Of a stretch of 64,000 nucleotides of DNA, positions 55,301 to 64,000 are shown piece after piece (position 1 is the stretch's first letter; each line of letters begins with the position of its first letter). The position numbers and the translations under genes are program-made. Where the stretch lies: contig NC_066286.1 of assembly GCF_905404315.1 (NCBI RefSeq), positions 6,579,501-6,643,500 on the forward strand. Reading direction: 5' to 3'. The notes under the pieces were generated by a model that did not search any database, had not been told where the DNA came from, and saw nothing but the letters and a program-made list of their open reading frames with translations. The DNA is from Leptidea sinapis (lineage: Eukaryota > Arthropoda > Insecta > Lepidoptera > Pieridae).

Positions 55301-58300
55301 ATGGCTACTGGAACTGGTGCCGGCATATTCTCACAGGAACTAAACATACACATTTCCATACCCTTGGGCACACACAGCTCCATCTTCCAATGTGAATGCG
55401 TAGCCATCAAGGAAGCCGCCAGCGCTATATTAAGAAGAAAGGTACATGGCCACAACATCAGATTTCTTTCTGACAGTATGGCGGTACTAACAGCGCTGAA
55501 GGGTACCACACACAACTCAGCACTAATACACGAATGTCACCAAACCCCAAATCACGAGCAAGTTGCCTCTTATAACCAGGTAACTCTGCAATGGATCAAG
55601 GGACATAGTGGTTCGTTGGGTAATGATGCAGCGGATGAGCTTGCAAGGCGGGCATCGGCAAATACAGTGTCTGGTCCATTGTCACTTCTGCCACTGCCCT
55701 TCAGCCAAATGCGCTCATGGATACGCTCTCTCACCAACGACCTACACAACACCCGATGGATGAATGTCTCAAGCTGTAGACAGTCGAAGGTGGCGATACC
55801 TGCACTATCGCCCAAACTGACACGTAGACTTATGAGCCTCAACAGACATGACATCCGTATAATGGTGGGCACCCTAACGGGTCACACATCACTAAACAAA
55901 CACCTTTTCACAATCGGCGTAACGGACAGCCCTAAGTGCAGAGGTTGTCTGACCGAAGACGAAACGGTCGCTCACGTAATCCTGGAATGTGCGGGGGTGG
56001 CCAACCAACGGGCAAAAACCTTAACCAATACAAGGTCGCTCCAAGAAGTCTGTGAACACCCCAGGAATGTTCTGAACTTCTGGAAGGAGCTGGGCTGGTT
56101 GGAGTAACCGGCCATTACTGCACGCAAAATGGACATGGGTCCATTTTGCGTGCAGTAATGCAGTAATTAGCATGGGCTAGTGGTTTAATTGCGGAAACAG
56201 GAGCCCTATACCATTACCATTGGTCTACACAGTGTAATAATCCCTGAACAGCATGGTTTTGTGAAACGTTGATCCACCACTACTAACCTTTTGGTTTTTA
56301 CGAATTATTTGTTTGAGCATTTGGACCATTGCTTGCACATCGATGCTGTATGTATATACAATGTGATTTTGAAAAATGCTTTGATAAAGTGGACCACGAA
56401 CTGCTTCTCAATAAAATAGCTTATAAATGTATCAGAGGATATCTACTCAGATGGTTATCCTCTTACGTAACTCGTAGAAGCCAAGTAGTTGTAATTAACA
56501 GTTATAAATCAGACATCTTCTGGTGTTCCACAGGGATCCATTTTGGGTCCGTTATTGTTTATATATTGTATATATACTAGTGGACCCAACAGACGTTGTC
56601 CTGTCGGAAATTTCGGACACACGTCTTAAATATGAAAAATCGGTCCAGCCGTTAGGAGGAGTCCACTAAAATACACTATATGGACGGAATTGAGAATCTA
56701 AACCAATCTCAAATACACTGGAACACACAAAAATATCATCAAAATCGGTCTAGCCGTTTTGGAGGTAGTTCAATTGTGAATGTAAACCATTCTTGAATCC
56801 ACCCGAAGACACACATCAATCTCAAATTCACTGGAACACACAAAAATCTCATCAAAATCGGTCCAGCCGTTCAGGAGGTAGTTCAATTGTGAATCTAAAC
56901 CATTCTCGAATCCACCTGAAGACACACAGAAAGTTTCAATAAAATCGGTCCAGCCGTCTAGGAGGAGTTCAGTGACATACACACGCACACAAGAATTATA
57001 TATATATATAAAGATTTTATATATATTAATGACATAAAAAATTGTTTCCAGAAGTCACAGTTCTTAATGTACGCCGATGACCTAAAAAAATATAGAAGTA
57101 TTAGCAATGAGTCTGATGTTGACCTACTTCAGCAGGACCTAAATAGATTTATTCTTTTCTGCTATCGTAATAAATTGAAAATTAATTTTGATAAATGCTA
57201 TTCCATCTCTTTTTCAAAAAATAAAAACGTTATAACCAGTAATTACATATTATCTGGCTTTATAGTAAAGCGCGTTTCGTTAATTAAGGTCTTGGGAGTA
57301 ACAACACATAAGCACCATCAGAGATAAAGCGTTCAGATTATTTGCCTTCATCATGAGGTCGTGTAGTGACTTTAAGCGTCCCTCAACATTTTTAATATTG
57401 CCATCCCAGTTGGCCCAGTATTTAATAAATATGCACTTTGGAGAGGATACAAAGTAAATTCCTTAGTTGAATATCAATCAATTGGAAATCATTCCAATAT
57501 GGGCGTACGAAACGAACGTACAGTCAATTTCTTGAAAGTTTTAAACTTCTTAGCTAACGCAATCGGCATACTCTTTTGGAAGCAAGGACATTGTACAATA
57601 TTTGTAACAATATATATGATCGAAAATTGCATCGAACATAACAATAAACTTAATTGAGCAGTCCCCCGCGTTTTTAATGACCTTGACATTATCTTTTCAA
57701 CAAAAACAAAATTTAAAAAGCAAGTAAATGACATTTATGCCCATGCTTTAAATCCTCTATTAAAGATTCTGAAACAGTTAGCTTATTACCAACATTAAAA
57801 CACCCAATGTCGTAATAACCATTACATCATCCAAACGAGTGCTGTAATGTTGTACTGAATTTCATAACAACACTCCTTGGTTTTTTTTTCGATCCCTTCA
57901 TGCACAAAGAGTTTCAACAAACATCCACATCTTATTGCTCGATGCGTGGTATCTGTATGAATTTCAAAAAAAGAACATTTTCGTTTACGCGCGTTCCACA
58001 CTACCAGAACATGGCGCGCCGTAAAAAAAAATAGGTTATTCGAAACCCCGCCATTTTTCTTGAAAAAATGAGTGATTCAAGTTTTGACAGCACACCGCCG
58101 GATATTTTAAGCGCTGCAAAATAACATAATAATCAAGTGAATTTTAATAATTGCACTATATAAAATGTAAATTACTTAAAGTTAAAATTAATAATTCTTT
58201 CATTAATACTTAGTTTATTTGTATATAATCAGTAAGGGATGATATTAGGTTACTACTAGGGCTGGCTGTTTTAATGTTAGCAGTAAGCTAACTGTTTCAG

Positions 58301-61300
58301 AATCTTTTAGAGGATTCATATTCTGGGTGTAGATAAAGTCTTGTATGCAACTGTTGATAATTAGGTATTAAAACACTCATGTGATACTATTATCACACTC
58401 GGCTTCGCCCACATTCGTGTTTTAATACATCTTATTACACAACAGTTGCATAAATAACTATTAAAGTGAACAGGATTAATATATTTTTTATGTTAAATCT
58501 CATTAGGTAACCCTTTTGTTTAAATGTAATGTAATTTTGTAAATAATTTAGTTTTAAGACGTCTAATTTTGTATTTCTTTCGTCTTTTTGTATGTACATA
58601 TTACTTTAATTAATGTTAAGCTTTGTTATTCACCGTGTGTTAGTTACTAGTAACTATAAAATTAACCTGTGGATAACGGTGGGGGTTCTCACTAGAAATT
58701 AATTTAATGTTTACTGTATTCTGTAAATAGTAAAATGTATTGTGTGAACTGTTTATTGTCCCTAAGAAATAAAATAAAAATATTAGAATAAATAAATAAA
58801 TTCAGAGAAACGGGTCACCGGTTAGAAAGTGATCACAGTATCTTTATATAATTATTTATTTATGAGGTACTGCCAGATTATACACTCTTTTTTTATTTAA
58901 AATATGTATACATGGAAGGTTAGTCTAAATTATAATATACTTGTATGGCCTAGTTATTATTATTATTATATAAATATTGTACTTAGTTAAAAGTCTCTTT
59001 TTTATAAAGGGTCTTTGTATTCCATTCTTAGCATCTTATATATCTTGCCATAACTTTTAGTATTTATGAAATCAAATGTGTCATTTCTTCTTCCTTTGTG
59101 TAATAAATAAATATTAAAAAAATTATAATTATAACTTCAAATTAATAAAATGATAATTATATTTAAATTAAATTTTAATATATTTAGTCAAGAATGTTGT
59201 TGAACGACTACAGGTTCTCTTTATCATATTTGTTATAATAAAAAGAACTCGAAATAAACAATTTGAAAAGTATTTTCACCAATAGAATTTTATATTTTCA
59301 TTGACTATATAGTATGGCCCGTATTTTACTTAAAGAAATTAAAGATCCTTAAGTTAAATGGTATATGGTGGTTTAATGGTATAAGGATGAAACATCATAT
59401 CACATCCTAAGTGAATGAGGTGCCCTAAAAGAACTGCCAATAGATCCCTTGAACATTGTCAGGTTCATAGTAGTGGATAGAGTATCTTGTAGTGCCATAG
59501 CATGGACTGATATAGTGCACAATTGATCCAAAGGAAAGTGCAGTATCTAAGTGTGCAACTGCCCTTCTCATAAGCACAACCACCCAATAAAAATGCCTCT
59601 GTACACCGCTAATGAGACCTATTCATTTCATCATACTCATTCACAATTTGAGCTGAGGCTTTTATATATTTTACTATCAGTAGCTGTAGGCAACATAATG
59701 TCTGAAATTTTATTTGTATGAATATAGCAAGATCCGCCACCTCTGAAGCCAGTGCGATGTGAGATCACGCCAAATAGCATCCGCGCGTCGGCGGCTGCCA
59801 CTCGAGCCTCCATGCCACATTTCCAGCTCTATGCAGAGATAGACTCCACTGTGTGCGCTCTGGACAAGCCCATCACTGGGAAGGTATGTGGTCTTCTGAG
59901 TACTGATTATATACTCGAGTATATAAGAGTTCGAGTTCGAAACTCGACCCCTCTAAAGTTAAAAAACTTTTTCAGTAAGAAATGAATACCAAAAACGTTT
60001 ATATCTTGCATTTTTTTGCACTTTTGACAGCCTTATTCATAACGTACATCAACACTGTTAAAAAGTATCTATATTATAAGCAGGAGCTGCATATGGCTAG
60101 GATCAGTAGGAAATCATTTCCTAATAAAGAGGTAAGTATCAGACCTAAATATTTAATTTAATTATGGTCGATAGCTAAATAACTACAGATTTGCCATTGA
60201 GATAGCCCGATATCCCTTTTTGAGGAAAATATCTAAAAATTATGAAATAAATATATGATACAACAGGTAGCTCAGGAGAGCCAAGATGTCGGTCTAAAGA
60301 TAAATCTTGAAAATACACAATTAAAGAGTAACTCAAAACATATAATTTCAAAAACAACGAAATGATAAATGAGTATACTAAAGAATATTTACTTACTCTC
60401 TGGTATCCTTGAATCAGCTTAGAGGATGGCACCCAAAAAGAGGGGAGGACGAAATACAACACACATTGGGCCCCTATTAGTCCAGGGTTGTTCTGGAACA
60501 TAACCAACCTAGAGAGAGTTTGTCATATAGGTAGGCATTATGATAAAAATCAAATCAAATCTATATAAAAAGAAGAATATATTATATTATCATTCACTTT
60601 AATATTCAATTAATGATGACTTCGAAAATAATAAATGCTTTTTATTTTCTTTTATAATACTTTAAAAGCATGTCTTTCCCGTTATGACTGAGATACAAAA
60701 TGAACTGTCAACAGATCCGTGTGGATGAATGCTCAGTCGGCATCAAGTCCATCGAGCTGCAACTTGTTCGAGTCGAAACCTGTGGCTCGGCTGAAGGATT
60801 CTCTAGAGATGGTTAGTATTACAACATGATTGGCTGAGATTTTTATTATATTCGATCATGAGCGAATGGTGTTTTCTCCCACGGATTAGGTTCGATTTGT
60901 TTCCTAATCTGTGGTTTAATCGAACTCGCACTACACATATGTCTATGGGAAATTTTGAGAAAAACATGTGTTAAATTACTGTGGTATATTTATAGGAAGG
61001 TAACAGTAGCTTGAGCGTTGGAGAATCCCTCCCCGAGATCAGCTCAGGCTGCCTCACATATTCTGTTGGCATTTATTTTCATAATAGAAAACTTCTCAAA
61101 AGTCTACCACCAAGCCAACATTAATCCCAGGATGGTCAAAGGCAATAGAAACGCGGAGAGACAGGCAGCAATCAGCAAAAAGAAAGGAATTGGGATGAGA
61201 ACAACAAACCAACAAATAGAAAAACCCTTAAAAGAGTTGTTGTGTGTCTTTTTCCTTAATTATCATGGGGATTGTTCTGAAGAACTGTTTCACCTGATCT

Positions 61301-63098
61301 CTGTCGCCAAATTCCACCTTTGCACTACACAAACTACAGAAGTTAAACTAATCATAACAGTAGGTTCCTTTTACTGGATGGCGGCAACGGTGCCTTCGGT
61401 TTGAATGGCGCCGTAGCTAGTGAAATTACTGGGCTAATAACGACGACATAATATAATATTTCTCAAAGTGACGAGCGCAATAACGTTACCGCTCCGAATT
61501 TTGGAACCTCCCACTGGATGTCTGGCGCTCCTCCACAGTGAGGCTTTCAAGGAACTTTCTGCCACATACTACAACACTTTGAATGAAAATATAAGTCACT
61601 ATGGGGATCTCGGCTGATAAACCCTAAAGATTTATCATGCATAAAACAAGATAACCGGACTTAAAAGGTATACTTAGCAATCGCCACCAGCACCACATCT
61701 CGAATGCATCAATCCTTCGCCTTTCTTGGCCCACGTTTCTATATATAGTCTAGTCTTAATTTTGATAACCCATTCCTCTTTTCTTCCAGATGTTGTTTAG
61801 TCGGGACATAGCATATTTGCCATTCCGTTTCTCCTTTTTATCTCTGGGACTTAGCTGCCGTCATTGTTGATTTGGGAGCCCATATATTTGTAGTGGACGA
61901 CTTTATTAATGCTAGGAATGTTGCAGATGACAATTTCATTATTAGCTTTTCGGTTCGATCAACCATCTTATAATATAGACAAACTTAAAACAGTTCAGCA
62001 ATCCTCATAGTGCCTTTCTTGTTCTTGTGAAATGGTGTCTTTTTGTCTCTGATCAACAAAAATGATATGGTTTTTATTTCCTTTCAATATCGGCTGCTGG
62101 CTCTAAGCTTGAAGTTTCAAAGTTCCTACCTGTTCCGGAATTTGGCATCCGGCATATTATTCCAAAACGTGGATGTGTAAGGCAAGATTTGTTTTGCAAA
62201 ACGCGAGGTCATTGAATGCAAGACATCAACGGTAATTCGCATCTGACTTAATTTCGTGTGGATTTAACCTAGTTTACCAAGGGGAATGGTTGGGCGGTAG
62301 AAGATAGGTATAGAAAGACCCCATATCTGTACGCATTGCCAAATTATCCAGTTGATCGGACTGGATCTATCTCGGAGTCGGGAATATGTTAGCAGTTAAT
62401 TGATGCTTTTCTTGTTAAATCAAAATATGAGATAATATTTCTGACGGTTGCATAAAAATATATATCCGTAGTTTTCAAGGATTTTAGCTGCTCCTTAGCC
62501 TTGCTCTGTGTCCAGAACGACACATCCCAAAATTATTTAATTAGGTCAGGTTACGAAATTTTATGTGATTTTTGTTTTGTTGTTATTACTTTTTTATTGT
62601 GATATTATTATTTTAGTATGGTAACCCTTCATATATGTGTAACCTTTAAGTAGTTTGACAATCCGCTAGACCACCTGGAGTTCTCCGGAAGACCAGCGCT
62701 GATCATATCACCTGTGGGTATGATGAGTATTATGCTGAGGTGAAGTCCATTTCTGTACGTTCATATAAATTAATAAATAAGTCTACTTGTATACGTTAAG
62801 TTTCAGAATAAACTACTTTTTTTCTTCTTCTTCTTCAAAAGGGCTACCTCCAGGGCAGGCAACGCTCCCGTTATTTCTCTGGTGTTTTAAGATTGGGTGC
62901 GCGGTGATTTCGTTTTTCTTCCTACTTCATAAATGCATAATCATTATACTTAAATCTGTTCCATGATTCTAGCCACAGAGATCCAGAACATCCAAGTGGG
63001 CGACGGCGACGTGTGTCGCTCGCGGGACATTCCGCTGTATATGGTGCTGCCCCGGCTGTTCACCTGTCCCACCACTACCACGCACAACTTTAACATTG
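52261..63098 (+). CDS. VPS26C: VPS26C (DSCR3) retromer-like arrestin-fold protein, six of about seven exons
   Basis: Coding exons 52261-52317, 52518-52664, 52857-53099, 59728-59883, 60715-60811 and 62973-63098 give about 275 residues in one frame. The human protein is about 297, so only the last short exon (an EFEVNIVV-type end) is beyond the window. All junctions are gt/ag. The N-terminal arrestin-like sheet begins LSINLKRASKGYYEG. FEIPL, then LLETYHGVFVNVLYTIKC, is the conserved core; IELQLVRVETCG and ATEIQNIQVGDGDVC, then YMVLPRLFTCP, form the second half. By family knowledge VPS26C joins VPS35L and VPS29 in Retriever, which acts with the CCC complex to recycle membrane proteins from endosomes. 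Introns 1 and 2 are about 200 bp, but intron 3 is 6.6 kb because of nested LINEs. No stops were seen; it looks functional. Confidence 0.92.
52518..52664 (+). CDS. VPS26C: VPS26C exon 2
   Basis: 49 codons, phase 0 at both ends: ENLTGVVVVDSSFGDIRHEG, LTLEGSVNLQVS, ending DAFSSNIK before gtaagc. The acceptor is tgttttgacag. Confidence 0.92.
52857..53099 (+). CDS. VPS26C: VPS26C exon 3
   Basis: 81 codons: PITLINTSLELAPAGKIPVG, TEIPFEIPLKG, LLETYHGVFVNVLYTIKCSM, ending CQFFVQHKP before gtaagt. The most conserved exon of the family. Confidence 0.95.
53885..56107 (+). CDS. Non-LTR retrotransposon ORF2, reverse transcriptase and RNase H (5'-truncated)
   Basis: 740 uninterrupted codons. The reverse transcriptase runs from about residue 20 to 290: FIPKPGK (32-38), YRPISLTSFLLKTLERL (47-63), FIDIEGAFD with the first catalytic aspartate (116-124), GCPQGGVLSP (172-181) and YADD (205-208). 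A thumb-like segment follows. The RNase H domain begins IYTDGSK (466-472, D469) and continues ECVAIKEA (E504), FLSDS (D530) and WIKGHSGSLGNDAADELAR (570-588, D581), so all four acidic residues are present. A cysteine/histidine motif, CRGCLTEDETVAHVILEC (685-702), is near the end. RNase H places it in the I/LOA/R1-like group; the exact clade is not certain. The first Met is not the native start, because the insertion truncated the N-terminal endonuclease. Coding is intact, so the insertion is recent. Confidence 0.9.
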   Translation: MGPLVAHLTAIYRACLAYKYIPLQWREVKVVFIPKPGKSDYTNPKSYRPISLTSFLLKTLERLCDRDIRENALIQKPLHDNQHAYTQGRSTVSALYCVTSLAMKGLSRKQSTLGAFIDIEGAFDKTPFTSIGRALAAHDVDPTIAGWIDSMLRHRAIRFTVNTSTRCVVATGCPQGGVLSPLLWNLVVDELITRLNKKKQYTVGYADDLAILITGPVENVLCSLMRSAFKILEEWCAQHKLTANPSKTELILFTNKRSLGNLTLPKLFNTELSLTKEVKYLGVILDSKLLWNKHLENKLEKACIIFWQCRRLIGRTWGLAPKISRWLYTAVIRPIISYGAIAWWPRTELVTVQTKLQRFQRLACTAITGCMRTTPSSALETILGLTPLDIHFQQEATMATLRLKLLGVWKNEDGLTDKLWNRVTKNYPLCEAPCDKITKTNTFHKNYHIQLYEKDADQSGVNELRIYTDGSKMATGTGAGIFSQELNIHISIPLGTHSSIFQCECVAIKEAASAILRRKVHGHNIRFLSDSMAVLTALKGTTHNSALIHECHQTPNHEQVASYNQVTLQWIKGHSGSLGNDAADELARRASANTVSGPLSLLPLPFSQMRSWIRSLTNDLHNTRWMNVSSCRQSKVAIPALSPKLTRRLMSLNRHDIRIMVGTLTGHTSLNKHLFTIGVTDSPKCRGCLTEDETVAHVILECAGVANQRAKTLTNTRSLQEVCEHPRNVLNFWKELGWLE
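56113..56160 (+). other. Perfect 22-bp inverted repeat (hairpin), 4-nt loop, in LINE 3' region
   Basis: The arms 56113-56134 and 56139-56160 are exact reverse complements (cattactgcacgcaaaatgg... and its inverse) around atgg. The hairpin starts five bases after the ORF2 stop codon. Confidence 0.95.
56573..57010 (+). repeat. Insert with about three imperfect tandem units of 110-125 bp
   Basis: Begins actagtggacccaacagacg. The phrases tcaaaatcggtccagccgtt, ggaggtagttcaattgtgaa and ctggaacacacaaaaat recur at 56740, 56860 and partly at 56640 and 56945. Ends in agaattatatatatatataa. It lies between the GSILGP and YADD motifs of the host LINE relic. Ends resemble family H (ctag...; tatata). Confidence 0.65.
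57811..58343. other. No gene recognised
   Basis: AT-rich; nothing recognised. Confidence 0.5.
58344..58452. mobile_element. 109-bp palindromic element
   Basis: The left arm starts tatgcaactgttg and contains gtattaaaacac. The right arm, read inward, starts tatgcaactgttg and contains gtattaaaacac. A small MITE; no clear target duplication. Confidence 0.65.
58453..59727. other. No gene recognised; intron 3 of VPS26C
   Basis: A family J scrap at 58808-58840 (gggtcaccggttagaaagtg) follows an AT-rich stretch with tattaaaata/aataaataa words, possibly a LINE 3' end. Nothing else. Confidence 0.45.
59728..59883 (+). CDS. VPS26C: VPS26C exon 4
   Basis: 52 codons, phase 0 at both ends: QDPPPLKPVRCEITPNSIRA, then MPHFQLYAEIDSTVCALDKP, ending ITGK before gtatgt. 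The acceptor is gaatatag. The sequence corresponds to the hinge and start of the second arrestin-like domain. Confidence 0.92.
59884..60714. other. VPS26C intron 4
   Basis: 831 bp, AT-rich. The minus-strand open frame 60175-60507 is not convincing. Nothing recognised. Confidence 0.6.
60715..60811 (+). CDS. VPS26C: VPS26C exon 5
   Basis: 97 nt: IRVDECSVGIKSIELQLVRV, ETCGSAEGFSRD plus one base (phase 1) before gttagt. The acceptor is ctgtcaacag. Confidence 0.93.
61230..61575 (+). repeat. Family J fragment interrupted by a family B fragment
   Basis: J pieces at about 61245-61350 (tcatggggattgttctgaag, ccaaattccacctttgcac) and 61505-61575 (ccactggatgtctggcgctc). Between them is a B piece (ggcgccgtagctagtgaaat, gtgacgagcgcaataac). 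Confidence 0.6.
61576..62800. other. No gene recognised; VPS26C intron 5
   Basis: Not obviously repetitive within this window and no coding recognised. Confidence 0.45.
62825..62920 (+). repeat. Family J LINE fragment
   Basis: cagggcaggcaacgctcccg and tctctggtgttttaagattg match the J 3' end. Confidence 0.55.
62973..63098 (+). CDS. VPS26C: VPS26C exon 6
   Basis: 126 nt. With the base carried from exon 5 it reads ATEIQNIQVGDGDVCRSRDI, PLYMVLPRLFTCP, TTTTHNFNI plus one base before gtgagt. The acceptor is ccatgattctag. The final exon is not in the window. Confidence 0.94.
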
Positions 63099-63109
63099 GT
63101 GAGTCCGAG

Positions 63110-63480
63110 CTGTGGAACCACCCTTTTTTATGGAAAAGGAGGAGAAACGAGCGTTTTCGGTGTCGAAAAAGCACGGGTCATCTGATGTTAAGTGACCATC
63201 GTCGCCCATTTTCTCTTGCAACACCAGAGGAATCACAGGGGCGTTGCCGGCCATTACGAAAGTTGTACGCCTTTTTTGAAGGTAAGTCGTATCGTCCCGG
63301 AAACAAGCTCATTCCACAGCTTTGTGGTATGTGGAAGAAAGTTCCTTGAAAACCGCACTGTGGAAGTACGCCAGATGTTTAGGATGGTATCCTAAATTTG
63401 TGGCGTGTCGTGTGAAGGTGGATTTCGGCGGCAGGAATCACGTGAAACTGCTCTTCGGAATACTCTGAAGTAATTGCAGG
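63110..63480 (-). repeat. Family J LINE 3' end, inverted, in VPS26C intron 6
   Basis: On the plus strand it reads tggaaaaggaggagaaacga, cttgcaacaccagaggaatc, gtcgtatcgtcccggaaaca, the inverse of 38700-39060. It starts about 12 bp after the exon 6 donor. Confidence 0.7.
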
Positions 63481-63690
63481 GTAAAACATAAATCCTACCT
63501 AATGAACTGGAAATTGTATTGTCCGAAGACAAAGAATGAAAGTTAATATAATATATTATCAAACCATCTCTGAGCCTTCTCCTGATCTAACTAGTTTGAG
63601 TAACGCCTCCGACTGTAAAACCCACGTATGAGCTTTACAATGATTACTGCAAAATGTGAGGTTGTGAAACAAAAACTTGTTTCCACATGA
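63481..63690. other. Spacer between two inverted J fragments
   Basis: Nothing recognised. Confidence 0.5.
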
Positions 63691-63865
63691 ATCAGGTGTT
63701 TACAGAACGATATGACATGGGTGCCTTCAAAAAAAGCGTGTACACTTTCCTAATAGGCGAAACTCCTGTGACTCCTCTAGTGTTGCAGGAGAAAATGGGG
63801 TGGGCGGAAATCACTAAACTACAGGTGACTCGTACGTTTGTTTGTCCTGCTCTTCCATAAAAAAG
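63690..63865 (+). repeat. Family J LINE 3' end, plus orientation
   Basis: cgatatgacatgggtgcctt, ctcctctagtgttgcaggag and gtttgtttgtcctgctcttc match 38910-39060. Confidence 0.7.
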
Positions 63866-64000
63866 GGTATATACGGATACAGCTCATTTTTAGGGTATCA
63901 TACCTGAAGAGGAACTAGTGGGGATGTTTTAACAGTCTCCGCTGTCTATTCGTCCGAATCGATGTGTAATATTTGACAAAAATACTTTTATAGTTGGGTC

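Larger units (their letters stand above)
53878..56220 (+). mobile_element. RNase H-bearing LINE, 5'-truncated, with 14-bp target duplication
   Basis: The direct repeat tggtctacacagtg at 53864-53877 and 56221-56234 flanks the insert exactly. Removing the insert restores the reading of the host LINE (TGLHS to VIIPEQ). The element starts inside ORF2, so its endonuclease and any ORF1 are missing, as is common for LINEs truncated during insertion. The 3' end has a perfect hairpin and finishes in accattaccat rather than poly(A). Confidence 0.92.
53235..57810 (+). pseudogene. Jockey/CR1-like LINE relic, twice interrupted
   Basis: Decayed ORF2 in VPS26C intron 3. 5' pieces read IKHFWTYISKRKNT, FASFFHSVYEPST and SKGPRPDGLPVIFLKS (reverse transcriptase start), then ISKVFETLVYSNIYTGLHS at the insertion point. 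After the inserted LINE (53878-56220) it continues VIIPEQHGFVKR, CDFEKCFDKVDHELLLNKI, LSSYVTRRSQVV and a GSILGP motif near 56530-56550. A second insert (about 56573-57010) follows, then MYADDLKKYRSISNESDVDL at 57067 and a decayed C-terminal region to about 57810. Several stops and frameshifts. No 5' endonuclease region was identified. Confidence 0.8.

Noticed and set aside
54295..55872. Open frames antisense to the LINE ORF2
   Set aside because: Shadows of the 740-codon frame.
1..64000. CRISPR arrays, LTR retrotransposons or viral integrations
   Set aside because: No spaced direct repeats, no long terminal repeats with primer binding site, no gag/integrase or viral motifs were seen.

Overview
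The window reads as insect, most likely lepidopteran (moth or butterfly), nuclear DNA. It is AT-rich and intron-rich, two conserved animal genes are cut into short exons, and almost everything else is dispersed repeats, several of which I recognise as lepidopteran types. No bacterial, viral or CRISPR features were seen.

Genes. Two protein genes lie head to head. On the minus strand, 51226 down to 10004 holds the first four coding exons of a kinesin-2 motor subunit of the Klp68D/KIF3B type. The motor domain is spread over at least 41 kb, with introns of about 11.0, 18.5 and 11.0 kb, and the rest of the gene lies beyond the left edge. On the plus strand, 52261 to 63098 holds six exons of VPS26C (DSCR3), the arrestin-fold subunit of the Retriever endosomal recycling complex; only the last short exon is missing off the right edge. 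The two start codons are 1.0 kb apart, so the genes may share a promoter region. A further orphan exon-like segment with a clean acceptor and a stop codon (44670-44792, minus) sits inside kinesin intron 1; I could not identify it.

Repeats. Left part (1-10003, kinesin intron 4): a dead mariner, a DD37D mariner-type element with terminal repeats, and LINE fragments. 10198-21233 (intron 3): LINE relics, a pogo-like element with intact terminal repeats and TA duplications, and a mariner relic. 21507-39999 (intron 2): a repeat carrying a cloverleaf-like tRNA sequence in several copies, partly palindromic; paired inverted MITEs; and a 430-440 bp MITE with TTAA target duplications, one copy inserted inside another repeat. 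40126-51121 (intron 1): small MITEs, one of which ends 15 bp from the exon 2 acceptor, a broken Tc1 element, an AT microsatellite and an RTE-type LINE relic. 53100-59727 (VPS26C intron 3): a nest in which an RNase H-bearing LINE with an intact 740-codon reading frame has inserted into an older LINE, leaving a perfect 14 bp target duplication and a perfect 22 bp hairpin in its 3' region.

Repeat names used here are local labels. J, B, N and P are LINE 3'-end families. K is a short terminal-inverted-repeat family. H is an unclassified family beginning ctagctgacc. S and the tRNA-like family carry Pol III box-like sequence. Family assignments rest on recognition and on comparison of copies within the window, not on a database search.
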